Shown here one piece after another: positions 8,787 to 18,487 of a DNA stretch of 64,000 bases (positions within the stretch are counted from its first letter, which is position 1; every line of letters starts with the position of its first letter). Position numbers and translations under genes: made by a program. The DNA comes from Bifidobacterium aemilianum (GTDB taxonomy: Bacteria; Actinomycetota; Actinomycetes; Actinomycetales; Bifidobacteriaceae). The DNA is taken from the NCBI RefSeq assembly GCF_003315635.1, contig NZ_PDCG01000002.1:248001-312000 (forward strand). The letters run 5' to 3'. Below the pieces are notes generated by a model. That model made no database searches, had not been told where the DNA came from, and saw only the letters and a program-made list of their open reading frames with translations.

Positions 8787-9411
8787 CTTCCTGAATCGTG
8801 CTTGAGGTGTTCATGGTGCCCGGCGTGGTGACGATCTTGTCGAAGAAGCCGTACTCCAGGGCCTGCTGGGCGGTGAACCAGTGGTCATACTCGTTGTCTC
8901 GGTAAATCTCCTCAAGGGTGTGGCCGGTCTGCTTGGCCGTCAGCTCGGAGAGGGTCTTCTTCATATCCATGATCAGCTCGGCGTTGATCCGCACATCGGT
9001 CGCCGTCCCACCGACACCGCCGGAGGGCTGGTGCATGAGAATCCGGGCGTGGGAGGTGGCGAAACGCTTGCCGGGGGTGCCCGAGCTCAGCAGGAACTGC
9101 CCCATGGAGGCGGCCATGCCCACGGCAACGGTGGCCACGTCGGGCTCGATCAGCTGCATGGTGTCGTAGATGGCCATGCCGGCGGTGATGGAGCCACCGG
9201 GTGAGTTGATGTAGAGCCAAATGTCCTTTTTGGGGTCTTCGGCGGCCAGCATGAGCATCTGGGCGCAGATGACGTTGGCGTTGTCATCCTTGACTTCGGA
9301 GCCAAGCCATATGATGCGGTCCTTAAGCAGACGATTGAAAATCGGGTCCGTGATGGATGGGGCCTCGCCCTCATCCATCGAGGGTGAGGATGTCAGGAAT
9401 TCTGCCACCAT
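8779..9411 (-). CDS. clpP1: ATP-dependent Clp protease proteolytic subunit ClpP1
   Basis: 210 residues. It shows [17 protein letters not shown], the nucleophile segment [15 protein letters not shown], and the His segment [11 protein letters not shown] followed by the family's G-x-A-x-D stretch. First gene of the clpP1-clpP2 operon. The ATG at 9409-9411 is only two bases from an AAGGAG box, so the GTG directly after it (9406-9408) is a possible alternative start. A ClgR-like motif lies about 80 bases upstream. The pair supplies housekeeping and stress proteolysis in the cytosol. Confidence 0.96.
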   Translation of the reverse strand: MVAEFLTSSPSMDEGEAPSITDPIFNRLLKDRIIWLGSEVKDDNANVICAQMLMLAAEDPKKDIWLYINSPGGSITAGMAIYDTMQLIEPDVATVAVGMAASMGQFLLSSGTPGKRFATSHARILMHQPSGGVGGTATDVRINAELIMDMKKTLSELTAKQTGHTLEEIYRDNEYDHWFTAQQALEYGFFDKIVTTPGTMNTSSTIQEGE

Positions 9412-9487
9412 GTCTCCTTCTGAGCTATATCAGCTTTTGATACCACCCACACAATACCGCCTTCAACCGACCATGCCGCTACATTTG

Positions 9488-9498
9488 CGCTAATTGCG
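9488..9498. promoter_or_regulatory. Possible ClgR-type site upstream of clpP1
   Basis: CGCTAATTGCG lies ~80 bases upstream of clpP1 and overlaps the 3' end of the channel gene. Actinobacterial ClgR operators have a CGC-Y-N-A-N-R-GCG core; here all but one core position fits, while flanking positions fit less well. clpP operons are known ClgR targets in bifidobacteria. The match is incomplete. Confidence 0.35.
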
Positions 9499-10794
9499 TG
9501 AAAGGCGGACCTGCTGCCAATGCAGTAGCCGCTTGGACACCAAGGCCGACATGGCCACAGCCAACCCCACTGGCACAACGAGGGACATGCCACTGCCGGT
9601 CAGCTCCATGACCAGACACATGGCCATGAGCGGCGCCTGTTGCGAGGCGGCCAGCAGGGCGCAGGCACCAATCAGGGCGCAGGCCGCCAGGGAGTCTTGG
9701 GGAAAGGCCGCAATCCAGCCCAACCCCATTATGGCCCCGACCGTGGCTCCCAGGGCTATGCCTGGCTGCAGGACTCCGCCGGAGGCCCCAGAACGGATGG
9801 TCAGCAGGGTTACCAGGCCCTTGGCGACGGCAACCAGCAGCAGCATGAGCAACAAGCTGGAAAGTGCCTGGCCGGCGGTCCCGGCAGAGAAGGCCGGTTG
9901 GGCCGCGGCCCGGCCATTGCCCATGACCTGGGGAAGCCAGATGGCCACCAGGCCGGTCACCAGGCCAGCCAGGGGCATCTGCCAGAGCATGGCGCTTCCC
10001 TGAGTGGGCTTATGGGCTTCAGCCCAGTTGGACCCACAGCGAAAGAGGGTGCCACAGACCCCGCAGACCACTCCCCCAAGCAGGGCGAAGACCATGATGC
10101 TGGGGGTGGCATGGGCCTGGAGATGGGGCAGCTGGTAGAAGACCTGGTCACCTCGTATCAGCGATGCCGTGAAGGCCGCGACCGAGGAGGTTCCCAGGGC
10201 CATCAGCACGGTTTCGATGGTGATGTCCACCAGAAGAATCTCCAGGGCAAAGAAGAGACCCGCCAGGGGCGCATTGTAGACACCGGCCAATCCAGCCGCA
10301 GCGGATATGGCAACAATCAGTCGCCGATCCTGGTCCGCCAGCTTAAAGAGGCCGCTGAAACGTTGCCCCAGCATGGCACCCAACTCCCTTGGTGCCACCT
10401 CCCGACCTATGGAGGCCCCACAGCCCACAATCACAATCTGCGTGACCACATGGAGGAGGGTCTGCCAGCAGGGCATGCCTTGCCCGTCCACCGCCTGCTT
10501 GACCGAGGGAACACGAGGGCTGCGATTGCGCAAGAACCACCAGACCAGGGAGGCCAGTGTCAGCCCCAGCAGGACGGACAGGCAGCGCCGCCAGGGGGCC
10601 ACATGGAAGGGACCGGGAATGGAGGGACTCTCATGAAAACCCAGGGCCAGTGATTCCACCATGGTCAGTAGCAAGCTCAGCAGACCCGCGGCCATGCCGA
10701 TCAAGGCGCCCAGAAGCAGGATGGCCGACACCTGCCAGACCAGCCGGTCGGCACGCTGCAAGGACGCTGGTGACTTGTTAACAGCCTTACCCAT
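9490..10794 (-). CDS. ClC-family chloride channel or H+/Cl- antiporter
   Basis: 434 residues with about ten hydrophobic segments. The signature regions of the Voltage_CLC family are present: GCGASIGREVAPRELGAM (the GxxxGREG-like segment), GLAGVYNAPLAGLFFALEIL, and GASGGVLQPGIALGATVGAI near the C-terminus. Bacterial members exchange chloride for protons or act as fluoride exporters; these motifs do not separate the types for me. No CBS domains follow. It sits between clpP1 and trigger factor on the same strand, its stop just upstream of the clpP1 promoter region. Start at the ATG at 10792-10794 (MGKAVNKSPASLQRADRL). Confidence 0.9.
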   Translation of the reverse strand: MGKAVNKSPASLQRADRLVWQVSAILLLGALIGMAAGLLSLLLTMVESLALGFHESPSIPGPFHVAPWRRCLSVLLGLTLASLVWWFLRNRSPRVPSVKQAVDGQGMPCWQTLLHVVTQIVIVGCGASIGREVAPRELGAMLGQRFSGLFKLADQDRRLIVAISAAAGLAGVYNAPLAGLFFALEILLVDITIETVLMALGTSSVAAFTASLIRGDQVFYQLPHLQAHATPSIMVFALLGGVVCGVCGTLFRCGSNWAEAHKPTQGSAMLWQMPLAGLVTGLVAIWLPQVMGNGRAAAQPAFSAGTAGQALSSLLLMLLLVAVAKGLVTLLTIRSGASGGVLQPGIALGATVGAIMGLGWIAAFPQDSLAACALIGACALLAASQQAPLMAMCLVMELTGSGMSLVVPVGLAVAMSALVSKRLLHWQQVRLSRN

Positions 10795-10892
10795 GGCCTG
10801 CTCCTTTCCCTCGTCCGCTCCCCCACTTCCATATCGTGCCAGGCCCCGGACTCGATGTCAGCCGTCAGCTCCTGCGAATCCCCCACGCGAAA

Positions 10893-10921
10893 GGGGACCG
10901 GGAGCCGAGCTCCTGGTCCCC
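10893..10921 (-). terminator. Terminator of trigger factor
   Basis: A 13-base imperfect stem (GGGGACCGGGAGC with GCTCCTGGTCCCC, one G-T pair) lies ~60 bases past the tig stop. Read on the minus strand, it is followed by a short T-run (CCCCTTT). Confidence 0.75.
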
Positions 10922-10983
10922 TTCTCAGGTCATCGCGTAGGGGTCACTTGACCACGCGGCACTGACTGCTTGCAGCTAGAGCC

Positions 10984-12342
10984 TCACTCAGCCGACAGCT
11001 CGTCAGCCACGGCCGCTGCTGCGGAGGCCGCCTCCACGCTTTCGGACTCCTCAGCCTCCTCTTCGGAACCCAGGAAGGCGCTCAGGTCAAGCTCCTTGCC
11101 CTCGCTCTTGAAGGTCACGGCACGCATACCGGCCAGCAGGCCCTTGGAACGACCGACCTCCTGCACGGCGGAACCCAGCTGGCCGTTGGAGACGATGGCG
11201 TTGATGAACTGGGAGGGATCCATGCCGTACTGCTGGGCGATGGAGGCCAGGAAGTTGGTCACATCGGCCTGGGAGACCTGGACTTCCATCTTCTCCGCCA
11301 GGGCGTCGAGCACAATCTGGTCCCGCAGCTCCTTCTCGGCGGATTCCTCCGCCTCCTTCTTCTGCTCAGCGGTGGCCTTATCGGAATCGGCGGTCAGGCC
11401 CTTGAGGTGTTCGGCGGTGGCATCCGCCTTGACACCCTTGGGAACGGGGATCTCCAGACCCTCCTGGAGCTTGGCCAGGAAAGCGTCGCGGGCGTCGGTG
11501 GCCTGGCGGGCTTCGGCATCACGCTCGCAGGACTTGCGAATATCGGCCTTGAGCTCATCCAGGGTGTCGTACTCGGATGCCTCCTGGGCGAACTCGTCGT
11601 CCAGGTCAGGCAGTTCCTCGGCCTTGACGGAGTTGACCTTGACCTTGATCATGGCCTTCTCGCCCTGGTGGTCGCCGGCCTCAAGGGTGCCCTCGAAGCT
11701 GGTCTCCTCGCCTGCGGACAGGCCCTCAAGGGCCTCATCCAGACCATCAAGCATGGTGGCGGAGCCAAGCTCGTAGCTCACACCCTCCTGGGAGTCGACG
11801 GACTCACCATCAATCTGGGCGTCCAGGTCAATGTTGGCGAAGTCGCCCTTCGTGGCGGGCCGATCGACACCGACCAGGGTGCCGAAACGCTGGCGCAGGG
11901 CATCCAGGCGCTTGTTGACATCATCATCGGAGATCTCGGCCTTGGGCACGTCAATCTCCATGCCAGCCAGGTCGGGCAGCTCGATGTCGGGGCGACGCTC
12001 GACGGTGGCCACGAACTTGAGCTTGGTCTCGTCCTTGGCGGACTCGGGAACCTCCTGAACATCAATCTCAGGCTGGGCCATGGGGCGGATCTTCTTCTCC
12101 TCCAGGGCCTTGGAGTAGAGATCCGGCACACCGGCGTTGACGGCCTCGCCAGCCACCGCCGCAAAGCCGATCCGCTGGTCAATGATGGCGCCAGGCACAT
12201 GCCCCTTGCGGAAGCCAGGAATGTTGACCTGCTTGGCGATCTCCTTGCGGGCCTGGTCCAGATAAGGGTCGAACTCTTCGGGGTCGACGGTGACGGTGAG
12301 CTTCACCTTGGTGGGCTCAAGATTCCTGACGCTGATTTTCAC
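10984..12342 (-). CDS. tig: Trigger factor (ribosome-associated chaperone, PPIase)
   Basis: 452 residues. The N-terminal ribosome-binding domain starts MKISVRNLEPTKVKLTVTV and contains the ribosome-docking GFRKGHVPGAII segment near residue 45. A FKBP-type domain follows (about 150-250, with GDFANIDLDAQIDG and GETSFEGTL), then the long helical C-terminal chaperone domain. The acidic tail EEEAEESESVEAASAAAA is typical of high-GC actinobacteria. It binds nascent chains at the ribosome exit tunnel. Trigger factor next to clpP and clpX is a very common arrangement. Confidence 0.97.
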   Translation of the reverse strand: MKISVRNLEPTKVKLTVTVDPEEFDPYLDQARKEIAKQVNIPGFRKGHVPGAIIDQRIGFAAVAGEAVNAGVPDLYSKALEEKKIRPMAQPEIDVQEVPESAKDETKLKFVATVERRPDIELPDLAGMEIDVPKAEISDDDVNKRLDALRQRFGTLVGVDRPATKGDFANIDLDAQIDGESVDSQEGVSYELGSATMLDGLDEALEGLSAGEETSFEGTLEAGDHQGEKAMIKVKVNSVKAEELPDLDDEFAQEASEYDTLDELKADIRKSCERDAEARQATDARDAFLAKLQEGLEIPVPKGVKADATAEHLKGLTADSDKATAEQKKEAEESAEKELRDQIVLDALAEKMEVQVSQADVTNFLASIAQQYGMDPSQFINAIVSNGQLGSAVQEVGRSKGLLAGMRAVTFKSEGKELDLSAFLGSEEEAEESESVEAASAAAAVADELSAE

Positions 12343-12399
12343 GCTGATGCTCCTGAATACTTACGGTTCTTCGTCAATACTTCTGCCTATAGGCAACCG

Positions 12400-13686
12400 T
12401 TACATAATACCGCGACTCAAGGACTCAGCAACCAACCCAATCTGCCATTCCCGCGCCCCCTGTTCCCTGAGGAATCCGGGCAGATCCAGACCTTCGGTAA
12501 GATCCATCCAGCACAGGTTGCGCAGAATCTGTGGCTTGATGACCATGTCAACGGGTGTGTGGGTGTCATCGGCTATCTGGCCGATGATGGCCTTGGCCCG
12601 CCTCAGCCGCTCATAGCGTTCGGGATGACGTTCCTTCCATAGCTTCATGGACCGGGGCGCATTGACGGATGCTGCCTCCTCCTGAAGGGTGGATTGATCG
12701 GCCCACTGGTCCCGGGGCAGGTTCAGGGCCTCTTGGATAACCCGTTTCCAGACACTGGGCTTGACCTGACGCTGGATGGGGGCATAGCGCTCGAACATCT
12801 TGTCCTGCTCGGTGCCCATATGGATGCGGACCCGCTCATTAAGGGAACGGATACGACGGAAATCCTGCCCCCTCCGGGGCTTCTTCTGGGCGGCCTCGAT
12901 GATGGCAGCATCCGATAGGAGCAGGGTGGGAGCAATGTCGTACTCCCTGGCCAGTCTGTCACGTTCCTCCCACAGAGCCTTGGCCACGGTCTGTCCCAGC
13001 CGGTCACGGTTGAGTTTGCTGAAATGGGAGATCCTCATCCAAGGAACTGGGTGCTGGGCCTGGTGGCCCATGCCCTTGGCCAGTCGGTACTCGAATTCCT
13101 GCCGGGCCCATTCCTCCTTGCCGGCCGCTATGAGGTCGGCGGTCAGCATGGCCTCCAGCTCGATGAGCAGTTCCACGTCCAAAGCGGCATAATTCCGCCA
13201 GTCTCTGGGCAGGGGACGATAGGACCAGTCGGCGGCGGAATGTTCCTTGGCCAGACTGATGTTGAGATAGTGCTCCGTTACAGCCGCCAGGCCAAAGTGA
13301 CGCAGACCAAGCAGTCGCGCCGCAACTTCAGTGTCATAGAGGCCGGCCGGCCTCATACCCAGATCGGCGAAGCCAGGCAGGTCTTGAAGGGAATCATGCA
13401 GAATCCAGACGGCGGAACCAATGGCCTGGTTGAATTCCTCCCAGTCGGCCCCGGCCTCGCGCAGGGCAAACGGGTCGAAAAGCACAATGCCCGCACCCTG
13501 ACGTTTGAATTGCACCAACCAGTCCTCATGGCCATAGCGGTAGCCGGAGGCCCGTTCGGCATCCGCGGCCAAGGGCCCCTGAGCCTGGGCGAAACGCTCA
13601 CACGCCTTGTGGAAGCCCTCCAGGGTATCGGTAACCTCAGGAACACCCTCTTTGGGTTCCGTCTGCAAGCCAGGTTCACCGCTCAA
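12400..13686 (-). CDS. rnd: Ribonuclease D family 3'-5' exoribonuclease
   Basis: 428 residues from the chosen start. The DEDD nuclease core is visible: PLAADAERASGYRYGHEDWL (Asp and Glu of motif I), WILHDSLQDLPGF, and NYAALDVELLIELE (the Tyr-Asp motif III). A C-terminal HRDC region follows, with KARAI-type helices. I choose the TTG at 13684-13686 because AAGGAGG lies nine bases upstream and the protein then begins MSGEPGLQTEPKEGVPE; the open frame further upstream is unlike the family. It acts on structured RNA 3' ends in the cytosol. It lies 20 bases after the DUF3000 gene, a pairing usual in actinobacteria. Confidence 0.9.
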   Translation of the reverse strand: MSGEPGLQTEPKEGVPEVTDTLEGFHKACERFAQAQGPLAADAERASGYRYGHEDWLVQFKRQGAGIVLFDPFALREAGADWEEFNQAIGSAVWILHDSLQDLPGFADLGMRPAGLYDTEVAARLLGLRHFGLAAVTEHYLNISLAKEHSAADWSYRPLPRDWRNYAALDVELLIELEAMLTADLIAAGKEEWARQEFEYRLAKGMGHQAQHPVPWMRISHFSKLNRDRLGQTVAKALWEERDRLAREYDIAPTLLLSDAAIIEAAQKKPRRGQDFRRIRSLNERVRIHMGTEQDKMFERYAPIQRQVKPSVWKRVIQEALNLPRDQWADQSTLQEEAASVNAPRSMKLWKERHPERYERLRRAKAIIGQIADDTHTPVDMVIKPQILRNLCWMDLTEGLDLPGFLREQGAREWQIGLVAESLSRGIM

Positions 13687-13706
13687 GACGTGCGGCCTCC
13701 TTCTGT

Positions 13707-14432
13707 CTATACTGCCGTCTGGTCCTCGCTCACCCTGTTGCCAGGGTCCAATTGTGCTGCCGAACGCAGAAAATGCGCCCACACATCCACCTGCTCGCCG
13801 GCATTCCAGGAACCGGATGCGGATGAATCAGCCGGCGTCCACGATACACGCATCTGGCAACCAGAGCATGGAAGATCCTGGTCCAGCCCGAAATGCGTAT
13901 CGTGGGACAAGGTCACCGTCCCGTGAATATCCATGGCACCGCCTCGGCGAAGATAGCCGGACATCTCATCCCAGTAGATGGACGGTGTCAAAGGATTGTC
14001 CTCAAGCTGGCCCAAAGGCAGATCAGCATATGCCGCGCAACGCCAGCCTGCGGGCCCAGACTCCCGCTCCCCCCGGTACAGCAGGGATATCCACCCCTTG
14101 GCCTGGCGGAATTGGGGTAGGGCCTCACCGCCCCCCTCCATGGCCATGATGGTGCCAGCTCCCCGGTATGACCCCATGGGGTCTGATTGGTAGGAGGTCG
14201 CCATGCCATCAACCATGCTGATACCGATACCGAAGTCAGCCTGTGCTTTGGGCACCGGAATCTCCCGATAGCTCATGCCAGCCAGGTGCCGTATGAGGCT
14301 GACAGACAGCACCGCCTGCCAGACCTCATCAGGAACATTATGGGGACGAACCAGCTCCCTCGCTGCCGTTCCCTCTGTCTGTCTCTCCTGGAGGTCAGAT
14401 ACCGCTTGGGGAAAGGTATAAATATCTGCCAT
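13707..14432 (-). CDS. DUF3000 family protein
   Basis: 241 residues, conserved actinobacterial family of unknown function. Recognised by P-x-A-x-DFGIGIS, a GWISLLYRGERESGPAGWRC-like central stretch, and a C-terminal region ending in a helical VDVWAHFLRSAAQ. The family shares its position upstream of RNase D in many actinobacteria, and here the two are separated by only 20 bases, so co-transcription is likely. No signal peptide or membrane segment. Start at ATG 14430-14432 (MADIYTFPQ) with a weak Shine-Dalgarno. Confidence 0.85.
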   Translation of the reverse strand: MADIYTFPQAVSDLQERQTEGTAARELVRPHNVPDEVWQAVLSVSLIRHLAGMSYREIPVPKAQADFGIGISMVDGMATSYQSDPMGSYRGAGTIMAMEGGGEALPQFRQAKGWISLLYRGERESGPAGWRCAAYADLPLGQLEDNPLTPSIYWDEMSGYLRRGGAMDIHGTVTLSHDTHFGLDQDLPCSGCQMRVSWTPADSSASGSWNAGEQVDVWAHFLRSAAQLDPGNRVSEDQTAV

Positions 14433-14806
14433 ACTTTCTAGGCTACGACCAGCGGGTCTGACTTAACGGATTTGGAAGGTATGTTGTCGATTTCGAGACA
14501 TGTTTTCCACCCTCCACAGGCTGCACTGCGACCCAGGTCTCAGTAGAGAGGCGTCCTTCAGGATGGGCCATATTGGGTCGTTCTCTCGACCATGAATCAG
14601 TCAGAGGATCTGCCCTACTGGGCGGATGGCACACCAAGTATGCCTATAGTCACAAAGCTGCGAACATGCGGAAGGTGCACGGTAGGACCACGGTGGGCAC
14701 AGACGCTTGTGGCCTGCTGCCATGGTCATGGCAGGAGACCACAAGGCTCCAGGTGAGGACAGCCGCTAGGACTCAGCCCGCACTGGCGGTCAGAGACCCT
14801 GAGGAA
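14433..14806. other. Intergenic stretch between DUF3000 and pflA
   Basis: 374 bases with no supported gene. It holds the promoter of the DUF3000-rnd unit and the 3' end of the pflA transcript. I see no strong hairpin with a T-run. Confidence 0.5.
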
Positions 14807-15688
14807 TTAATAGACCACGAAGCCGTGACTCTCGAACTGCTCCTTGACCCTCTTCCTGGTATCAGCGGACGGGCCTTTCTTGTCTTCCAGCTTGTAGGGT
14901 ATGCGCAGTTCATGCCACTTGGGCCGGCCCAGTTGGTGAAAGGGCAGCACATCAATATGCTCGACGGATTGGCCGAACTGCTCGCAGATCCTGGCGACAT
15001 TCTCCACGTTCTCCACAGCGTCGGTCAGGCCTGGGACCAGCACGAAACGGACCCAAATCTTGACCCCATGCTCACGCAGACGGTTACCGAAGGCGATGGT
15101 TGGAGCCAAGGCCCCCTCAGTCACCTCATGGTAGGTCTGCTCATCGCCGGCTTTGACATCCAGCAGGCAGAGGTCTATGTCGTCGATCATCTCATCGCTA
15201 TAGTTCTTGTTGAGGAATCCGGCCGTATCCAGGCAGGTGTGCACTCCCATCTCCTTGGCCGCCCGAAAGACCCTGGAGACGAAGGCTGGCTGCATCATGG
15301 ACTCTCCACCGGAGAAGGTGATGCCACCGCCAGTGGCCTTGAAGACATCCTTGTAGCGTTCGACTTTCTTGACCATGGCATCCAGATAGACCGGCTGGCC
15401 ATCGCGCATCTTCCAGGTGTCGGGGTTCTGGCAGAACTGGCAGCGTAGGGGGCAGCCGCTCATGAAGACCGTCATACGGGTGCCGGGTCCGTCCACGGAG
15501 GTGTTGATGTCCCAGGAATGCACAAAACCAATATCTCCGGTACGCAGGGCGTTGATCCGGTCGTGCCGGTCCAGACCGATCGGGGATTCAAAACCCGACA
15601 GTCCGCCCATCAGTGTCTGGCTGGCATATTCCTTGGACTCCTTGAGCATATGTGGCTTGGTGGTGTGGAATTGTGTGGCCAGGGCCAT
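14807..15688 (-). CDS. pflA: Pyruvate formate-lyase-activating enzyme (radical SAM)
   Basis: Installs the glycyl radical on pyruvate formate-lyase using S-adenosylmethionine and a 4Fe-4S cluster. The cluster motif is C-x3-C-x2-C (SGCPLRCQFCQNPDTW), followed by GGGITFSGGESMMQPAF, the SAM-binding GGE region, and DLCLLDVKAGDEQTYHEVT. I start at the ATG at 15686-15688, with AAGGAGG seven bases upstream, giving MALATQFHTTKPHML and 293 residues; nine more open codons upstream lack support. It sits 3' of pfl on the same strand but has its own ~240-base upstream region with a terminator for pfl and two inverted repeats, so it is probably transcribed separately. Confidence 0.96.
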   Translation of the reverse strand: MALATQFHTTKPHMLKESKEYASQTLMGGLSGFESPIGLDRHDRINALRTGDIGFVHSWDINTSVDGPGTRMTVFMSGCPLRCQFCQNPDTWKMRDGQPVYLDAMVKKVERYKDVFKATGGGITFSGGESMMQPAFVSRVFRAAKEMGVHTCLDTAGFLNKNYSDEMIDDIDLCLLDVKAGDEQTYHEVTEGALAPTIAFGNRLREHGVKIWVRFVLVPGLTDAVENVENVARICEQFGQSVEHIDVLPFHQLGRPKWHELRIPYKLEDKKGPSADTRKRVKEQFESHGFVVY

Positions 15689-15732
15689 GCTGCCCTCCTT
15701 CAAGATCGTTGGCACTGTCTCTAGTGTCGTTC

Positions 15733-15753
15733 AACCAGTACAGACTACTGGTT
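15733..15753. promoter_or_regulatory. Perfect inverted repeat upstream of pflA
   Basis: AACCAGTA-N5-TACTGGTT, an 8-5-8 perfect palindrome, lies 45-65 bases upstream of the pflA start. Size and position fit an operator for a dimeric regulator. The regulator is unknown. Confidence 0.5.
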
Positions 15754-15759
15754 GCGCCG

Positions 15760-15793
15760 AAGTATGTGTACTTGCTATCAGCCGAACATACTT
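15760..15793. promoter_or_regulatory. Second inverted repeat upstream of pflA
   Basis: AAGTATGT and ACATACTT form an 8-base perfect inverted repeat with an 18-base spacer, directly beside the 15733-15753 palindrome. It may be a second binding site or part of the promoter. Confidence 0.35.
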
Positions 15794-15861
15794 ACCTCAC
15801 TGTGGAGCCCCAATGCCGCCCCTGTCGGCTTGTGCTGGCATAGGGAGGGCAGGGACATAGG

Positions 15862-15897
15862 AGCGGGGGCGGAGCCATGACTAGCCCCGCCCCCGCT
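15862..15897 (-). terminator. Stem-loop after pfl
   Basis: AGCGGGGGCGG pairs with CCGCCCCCGCT, a very GC-rich 11-bp stem 33 bases past the pfl stop, with no T-run. It separates the pfl transcript from pflA. Confidence 0.65.
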
Positions 15898-15929
15898 GCA
15901 CCTATCTCTGGCTCACAGAGCCGCCATCA

Positions 15930-18305
15930 TCAGTCAGTGACGGAACCCTGGTGGAAGGTACGGGAGATGACATCCAGCTGCTGCTCACGGGTCAGCTTGA
16001 CGAAGTTCACCGCATAGCCCGAGACACGCACGGTCAGGTGCGGGTACTTTTCGGGGTGCTCAACGGCATCCTCCAGCTGCTCCTTGCGCAGGACGTTGAT
16101 GTTGGCGTGGTACAGACCATGGCCATTGCCAGCGTCCAAGATGCCCACCAGGTTGCCGATACGCTCGTCCTCGTCACGGCCCAGGCCGTCGGGGGTAATC
16201 GTATTAGTCAGCGAGACGCCATCCAGAGCGTCGTTGTAGTCGATCTTACCGACCGAGAACATGGATGGCAGCATGCCGTGGGAATCCATACCGTTCTCCG
16301 GGTTTGCACCAGGAGCGTACGGGGTGCCCTTCTGGTGACCGGAGGGGAAGGAACCTGTGTTGTGGCCATACTCGACGTTGGAAGTGATGGTCAGGACCGA
16401 CTGGGTGGGGACGGCACCACGGTAGACGGGAAGGCGCTTGACCTGGCCCATGACGGTGGAGACGGTCCACTTGGCCAAATCGTCGGCGCGGTCATCATCG
16501 TTGCCGTAGATCGGGAAGTCGCCGACGGTCTTGTATCCGACCACCAGGTCGTCGTCAGCACCCTCTACATACTCAGCCTCATGGCCTTCGAGGTTCTTGG
16601 CGTCCTTGTTGTAGATCGGGTAAACCTTGGCATACTTGATGGCTGACAGGGAGTCGGCCGCGATGGACAGACCGGACATGCCGCAACCAAGGGTACGGTA
16701 GACCTCCTTGTCGTGCAGGGCCATCTCAATGGACTCGTAGGCGTACTTATCATGCATGTAGTGGATGATGTTCAGGGCCTCAACGTAGGTCTCCGACAGC
16801 CATTCCAGAGCCTTCTCGTAGTTGTCCTTGACCTTCTGGTAGTCCAGGCTGCCATCGGCTTCGGGAGTGATGGGCTCGATGTAGCCCTTGTCGATGACCT
16901 GCATGCCGGTCATCTCGTCGCGGCCACCGTTGATGGCGTAGAGCAGGGCCTTGGCAGAGTTCACGCGAGCGGCGAAGAACTGCATCTGCTTACCCACACG
17001 CATCGGGGAGACGCAGCAAGCGATGGCCGCATCGTCGCCCCAGTGGTTGCGGATTTCCTTGTCGGACTCGTACTGTATGGCGGAGGTGTCGATGGAGACA
17101 CGGGCGCAGAAGCGCTTGTATCCCTCAGGCAGCTTCGGATCCCAGAAGATGGTGATGTTGGGCTCGGGGCCTGGTCCCAGGTGTTCCAACGTCAGCGTGG
17201 CCAGCAGACGGAAGGAGGTCTTGGTGACCATCGGGCGGCCGTCATCGGCGAAGCCGGCATCGGACCAGGTGGCCCAGTATGGGTCACCGGAGAAGATGTT
17301 GTCATAGTCCTTGGTACGCAGGAAGCGGACGATACGCAGCTTCATGACGATCTGGTCGATAATCTCCTGGGCGTCCGTCTCGGTGATGAGACCCTTCTTC
17401 AGGTCGCGCTCGAAGTAGCAATCGAAGAAGGCGGAGTTGCGTCCGAAGGACATGGCGGCACCGTCCTGGCTCTTGACGGAGGCCAGGTAGCCCATGTAGG
17501 TCCACTGGACAGCTTCCTGGGCGGTCTGAGCAGGACGGGACAGGTCCAGACCATACTCGTTGCCCAGCTTGATCAGCTGCTTGAGGGCGTTGATCTGATC
17601 CTGGTGCTCCTCGCGGAAGCGAATCCAGTGCTCGATTTCGGTCTCGGTGAAGTCGTTGCGGTAGGGAATCGACTCTTTGTCGCGCTTCTTGAACTCAATT
17701 AGGGCGTTGACGCCGTAGAGGGCCACACGGCGGTAGTCGCCGATGATGCGGCCACGGCCGTAGGCATCGGGCAGACCGGTGAGAATCTTGTTGTGGCGGG
17801 CGACCTTGATGTTCTTGGTGTATACGGCGAAGACACCATCGTTATGGGTCTTGCGGTATTTGGTGAAAATCTTCTTGACTTCGGGATCAGGCTCCTTGCC
17901 AGCCTCCATGAGGGCCTGCTCGACCATGCGCCAACCACCGTTGGGCATCATGGCGCGCTTGCAGGGCTCGTCGGTCTGCAGACCGACGATTACATTGTCG
18001 ACCTCGGGGCTGTCAATGTAGCCGGCGGGGAAGGCGTCGATGCCAGCAGGAGTGTGGGTATCGACATCATAGACACGCTGCTTGCGCTCTACTGCCAGGT
18101 AGTTGTCGTCCAAGAAGTTCCACATGTGCTTGGTCTTCTCGGTGGCGTCCGCCAGGAAAGACTCATCGCCCTCGTAGGGGGTAAAGTTCTTCTGGATGAA
18201 ATCGCGAACGTCGATGTCATTCTTCCAGTTCTCACCATTGAAGCCCTCCCAGGCCTTGGCCTGGAGTTCCTCAGCAGAGAGAGCGGTTTGATCAACTGCA
18301 GTCAT
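15930..18305 (-). CDS. pflB: Formate C-acetyltransferase (pyruvate formate-lyase)
   Basis: Converts pyruvate and CoA to acetyl-CoA and formate, the anaerobic branch of bifidobacterial fermentation. About 791 residues, normal length. The active-site cysteine pair is in [12 protein letters not shown] and the glycyl-radical loop near the C-terminus reads [14 protein letters not shown] start at the ATG at 18303-18305 ([15 protein letters not shown]), preceded by AAGGAG, rather than the GTG two codons upstream. The enzyme needs the radical activase encoded next to it. The upstream region holds a GTGA-N6-TCAC site and a short AACGCA/TGCGTT inverted repeat. Confidence 0.98.
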   Translation of the reverse strand: MTAVDQTALSAEELQAKAWEGFNGENWKNDIDVRDFIQKNFTPYEGDESFLADATEKTKHMWNFLDDNYLAVERKQRVYDVDTHTPAGIDAFPAGYIDSPEVDNVIVGLQTDEPCKRAMMPNGGWRMVEQALMEAGKEPDPEVKKIFTKYRKTHNDGVFAVYTKNIKVARHNKILTGLPDAYGRGRIIGDYRRVALYGVNALIEFKKRDKESIPYRNDFTETEIEHWIRFREEHQDQINALKQLIKLGNEYGLDLSRPAQTAQEAVQWTYMGYLASVKSQDGAAMSFGRNSAFFDCYFERDLKKGLITETDAQEIIDQIVMKLRIVRFLRTKDYDNIFSGDPYWATWSDAGFADDGRPMVTKTSFRLLATLTLEHLGPGPEPNITIFWDPKLPEGYKRFCARVSIDTSAIQYESDKEIRNHWGDDAAIACCVSPMRVGKQMQFFAARVNSAKALLYAINGGRDEMTGMQVIDKGYIEPITPEADGSLDYQKVKDNYEKALEWLSETYVEALNIIHYMHDKYAYESIEMALHDKEVYRTLGCGMSGLSIAADSLSAIKYAKVYPIYNKDAKNLEGHEAEYVEGADDDLVVGYKTVGDFPIYGNDDDRADDLAKWTVSTVMGQVKRLPVYRGAVPTQSVLTITSNVEYGHNTGSFPSGHQKGTPYAPGANPENGMDSHGMLPSMFSVGKIDYNDALDGVSLTNTITPDGLGRDEDERIGNLVGILDAGNGHGLYHANINVLRKEQLEDAVEHPEKYPHLTVRVSGYAVNFVKLTREQQLDVISRTFHQGSVTD

Positions 18306-18398
18306 TATCACTCCTTGATGCTGGTCTGCAACGCATCTTCACGCTGCGTTCGCTTTCCAGTGTAGGCGTATTCTACAAGTTATTTCTTTGCCATGAAA

Positions 18399-18412
18399 GT
18401 GATATTGGTCAC
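18399..18412. promoter_or_regulatory. GTGA-N6-TCAC palindrome upstream of pfl
   Basis: GTGATATTGGTCAC lies ~94 bases before the pfl start. It has the symmetry of Crp/Fnr- or Rex-type operators (GTGA-N6-TCAC). Redox or catabolite control of pfl is common in anaerobes. Which regulator binds here is unknown. Confidence 0.4.
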
Positions 18413-18487
18413 ATTTTGGGCCTTTAGGGACACAAAAGAAGCATGTGGCACTCGTCGCAAAAACCAGTTGGGCTGCTGTGAGGCTGC

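Noticed and set aside
11407..12642. A 411-residue open frame opposite trigger factor
   Set aside because: Antisense shadow; composition and lack of motifs.
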